Origin: Lachnospiraceae bacterium
GTDB lineage: Bacteria; Bacillota; Clostridia; Lachnospirales; Lachnospiraceae
DNA: 64,000 nt
Direction of reading: 5' to 3'
NCBI GenBank assembly: GCA_949383255.1
Contig: CASJPF010000011.1
Span: 1-64,000, forward strand
Below the pieces are notes generated by a model. The model was not told the origin of the DNA, did no database searches, and was given only the letters and a program-made list of their open reading frames with translations. Made by a program: the position numbers and the translations under genes. This document shows positions 61,840 to 64,000 of this stretch, in pieces. Each line of letters begins with the position of its first letter. Positions within the stretch are counted from its first letter, which is position 1.

Positions 61840-63177
61840 ATGGAGAATAGAACCAAGAAACCCATTGTGGCGATTGTGGGAAGACCAAACGTAGGAAAAT
61901 CGACGTTGTTTAATGCGCTTGCTGGCGAGAGAATTTCAATTGTAAAGGATACACCGGGTATTACGAGAGACCGTATTTATGCGGATGTGAACTGGCTAAA
62001 CTGGAATTTTACCATGATTGATACTGGCGGAATTGAGCCGGACAGCAAGGATATTATTTTGTCGCAGATGCGGGAACAAGCGCAGATTGCCATTGACACA
62101 GCAGATGTTATTATCTTTCTGGTTGATGTGCGGCAGGGATTGGTTGACGCGGATTCCAAGGTGGCAGATATGCTTAGGAGAAGTCGCAAGCCAGTGGTGC
62201 TTGTTGTGAACAAAGTGGACAGCTTTGCAAAGATGGAGGCAGATGTCTATGAGTTTTATAATCTTGGCATTGGTGAGCCATATCCAATTTCATCGGTTAA
62301 TAAGCTTGGATTTGGTGAGATGCTTGACGCGGTAGTAGCGCTGTTTGAAAAGGACGCACAGACAGAAGCGGAGGATGATCGACCAAGAATTGCGATTGTG
62401 GGCAAACCCAATGTTGGAAAATCTTCTATTATTAATAAAATTGCTGGAGAGAATCGCGTGATTGTATCGGATATTGCCGGGACAACGCGAGATGCGATTG
62501 ACACAGAAATTGTGTACAATAATAGGGAGTATGTATTGATTGACACAGCCGGATTGCGCCGTAAAAATAAGATTAAAGAAGAACTAGAGCGGTTTATGAT
62601 TATTCGCACTGTGAGTGCAGTGGAGCGCGCAGATGTAGTGGTGCTTGTGATTGATGCGGTGGAAGGTGTTACAGAACAGGATGCCAAGATTGCTGGAATT
62701 GCGCATGATAGAGGAAAAGGCATTGTTATTGCGGTAAATAAGTGGGATGCGATTGAAAAGGACGACAAGACCATCTACCGTTTTGCAGAGCGCGTGCGCA
62801 ATACACTTTCCTTTATGCTTTATGCAGAGATTGTGTTTATTTCTGCGGTTACAGGGCAGCGGTTAAACAAGCTTTTTGATACAATTGACATGGTGATTGA
62901 AAATCAGTCTTTGCGCATTTCTACAGGAGTTGTCAACGAGATTGTCACAGAGGCAGTGGCGCTCCAGCAGCCTCCTTCAGACAAGGGAAAGCGTCTGAAA
63001 ATTTTTTACACGACACAAGCAGGCGTGAAGCCGCCAACTTTTGTGGTATTTGTCAATGACAAGGAGCTAATGCATTTTTCATACATCAGATACCTTGAAA
63101 ATAAAATTAGGGAAGCATTTGGTTTTAAAGGAACACCGCTAAAATTTGTTATTAGGGAACGCAAAGAGGATAAATAA
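61840..63177 (+). CDS. der: Ribosome biogenesis GTPase Der
   Basis: Double-GTPase needed for 50S subunit assembly, 445 residues. The first G domain has [14 protein letters not shown] and DTPGITRDR; the second has [14 protein letters not shown] and [16 protein letters not shown]-like C-terminal domain follows ([20 protein letters not shown]). Spacing to plsY and gpsA downstream matches other Clostridia. Confidence 0.96.
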   Translation: MENRTKKPIVAIVGRPNVGKSTLFNALAGERISIVKDTPGITRDRIYADVNWLNWNFTMIDTGGIEPDSKDIILSQMREQAQIAIDTADVIIFLVDVRQGLVDADSKVADMLRRSRKPVVLVVNKVDSFAKMEADVYEFYNLGIGEPYPISSVNKLGFGEMLDAVVALFEKDAQTEAEDDRPRIAIVGKPNVGKSSIINKIAGENRVIVSDIAGTTRDAIDTEIVYNNREYVLIDTAGLRRKNKIKEELERFMIIRTVSAVERADVVVLVIDAVEGVTEQDAKIAGIAHDRGKGIVIAVNKWDAIEKDDKTIYRFAERVRNTLSFMLYAEIVFISAVTGQRLNKLFDTIDMVIENQSLRISTGVVNEIVTEAVALQQPPSDKGKRLKIFYTTQAGVKPPTFVVFVNDKELMHFSYIRYLENKIREAFGFKGTPLKFVIRERKEDK

Positions 63178-63204
63178 CTGATTTAGGAAAGGACTTTGTG
63201 TAAA

Positions 63205-63846
63205 ATGATTCGTTTTGTATGTTTATTGATAGGGTATATCTTTGGTTGTTTTCAGACTTCCTATATTTATGGCAGATTGCATGGCATTGATATTAGGAAA
63301 TACGGGAGTGGAAATGCAGGCACAACAAATTCCCTTCGTGTTCTTGGAAAAAAAGCAGGTGCAATTGTCTTATTTTGTGATATTATTAAGACAGGACTTG
63401 CAATGACAATTGTTCGATTGTTGTTTCGGGAACAGTATGGTGATATTTTGTATCTGTTAGTGATTTATGCGGCAGCAGGTGCAATTTTAGGGCATAATTT
63501 CCCTTTTTATCTTGGATTTAAAGGAGGAAAGGGAATTGCCTGTACAGCGGGACTTGTAATTTTTTTTCACCCATATATGCTTATCCCACAGGTTATTACC
63601 TTCTTTGGAATCTTTTTTGCGACGCATTATGTGTCGTTGGGTTCGCTGGTGGTGGAGATTGTATTGATTGCAGAGATGGTCATATTTGGCCAGATGGGTG
63701 TGTGGGACATGGAACAAGCAGCATTAAATGAGCTTTATCTTGTTACTGTTCTCTTGGCAGCACTTGCATTTTGGGGGCATCGGGCAAACATTAAACGGCT
63801 GTTACATAAGGAGGAAAGAAAAACGTATTTAAATAAGAAGAATTAG
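63205..63846 (+). CDS. plsY: Acyl-phosphate:glycerol-3-phosphate acyltransferase
   Basis: Polytopic membrane enzyme that makes lysophosphatidic acid, 213 residues. ATG 63205 is preferred over TTG 63196, which crowds the AAAGGA site. Catalytic-loop motifs are GSGNAGTTNSLRVLGKKAG and GHNFPFYLGFKGGKGIA. It pairs with gpsA, which supplies glycerol 3-phosphate. Confidence 0.95.
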   Translation: MIRFVCLLIGYIFGCFQTSYIYGRLHGIDIRKYGSGNAGTTNSLRVLGKKAGAIVLFCDIIKTGLAMTIVRLLFREQYGDILYLLVIYAAAGAILGHNFPFYLGFKGGKGIACTAGLVIFFHPYMLIPQVITFFGIFFATHYVSLGSLVVEIVLIAEMVIFGQMGVWDMEQAALNELYLVTVLLAALAFWGHRANIKRLLHKEERKTYLNKKN

Positions 63847-63856
63847 GGGGTTCGTT

Positions 63857-64000
63857 ATGGCAAAGATAGGAATGATTGGAGCAGGAAGTTGGGGAATTGC
63901 ATTGTCGGTGCTTTTGCACAACAATGGACATGATGTTATGGTGTGGTCGGCATTGAAAGATGAGATTGAGATGCTCAACAGGGAACATGAACACAAAGAA
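63857..64000 (+). CDS. gpsA: Glycerol-3-phosphate dehydrogenase [NAD(P)+], 3' partial
   Basis: Only the first 48 codons are inside the window. They begin MAKIGMIGAGSWGIALSVLL, the GxGxxG Rossmann motif of GpsA. AGGGGG lies upstream and plsY ends ten bases before, so phospholipid precursor synthesis is an operon. Not in the ORF track because it runs off the edge. Confidence 0.9.
   Translation, partial: MAKIGMIGAGSWGIALSVLLHNNGHDVMVWSALKDEIEMLNREHEHKE

Overview
The window reads as one continuous stretch of chromosome from an anaerobic, endospore-forming member of the Clostridia, most likely Lachnospiraceae. The grounds are AT-rich low-GC Gram-positive DNA, strong AGGAGG-type ribosome binding sites, a complete spoIIIA operon, an Rnf complex, a biotin-dependent Na+-pumping decarboxylase cluster, a tyrosyl T-box, the Firmicutes housekeeping run nusB-xseAB-ispA-dxs-tlyA-nadK-argR-recN, and many short palindromic intergenic repeats. 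No rRNA, tRNA, CRISPR array, IS transposase or prophage was seen.

Layout: (1) 1-5.5 kb, a decarboxylase/transcarboxylase cluster: 12S-type carboxyltransferase (cut by the window edge), OadG-like membrane lipoprotein, biotin carrier, OadB Na+ pump and 5S/PycB carboxyltransferase. (2) 5.6-11.2 kb, TetR and RpiR regulators, a BaiN/HI0933 flavoprotein, and the overlapping genes cmk-ispH-rpsA. (3) 11.3-13.3 kb, cheR and a divergent RNase H-like exonuclease. (4) 13.7-18.9 kb, rnfCDGEAB. (5) 18.9-22.8 kb, a nuclease lipoprotein, an unknown protein, an NSS transporter and a sugar acetyltransferase. (6) 22.9-28.1 kb, spoIIIAA-AH behind a good sigma-E-like promoter. (7) 28.4-31.3 kb, prfC and a transglutaminase-like lipoprotein. 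(8) 31.4-41.4 kb, asp23, nusB, xseAB, ispA, dxs, tlyA, nadK, argR, recN and a small soluble chemoreceptor-like protein. (9) 41.6-47.4 kb, a secreted protein and an RND efflux pair. (10) 47.5-52 kb, asnA, then a copper module of csoR and copA with a fused CopZ-like domain. (11) 52.1-56.6 kb, a small lipoprotein that resembles a protease propeptide, next to a giant surface subtilase. (12) 56.7-64 kb, T-box-tyrS, a lipoprotein, a long prs, a DUF512 radical-SAM-like protein, der, plsY and the start of gpsA.

Functional themes: Rnf and the Oad-type pump both couple metabolism to an ion gradient, which the NSS symporter could use. The isoprenoid genes ispH, ispA and dxs lie in two housekeeping runs. 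The copper genes form a self-regulated detoxification unit.

The least explained material is intergenic. At least five families of structured repeats occur: a 136-bp element with terminal inverted repeats and a compensatory base change; a pair of almost identical 108-bp elements with two interleaved helices; a family of about 150 bp found in leaders; a family of about 90 bp that sits between a stop codon and an intrinsic terminator; and a 157-bp MITE-like element. The most interesting protein-level item is the lipoprotein/subtilase pair. Assignments come from reading motifs by eye; no database search was possible.
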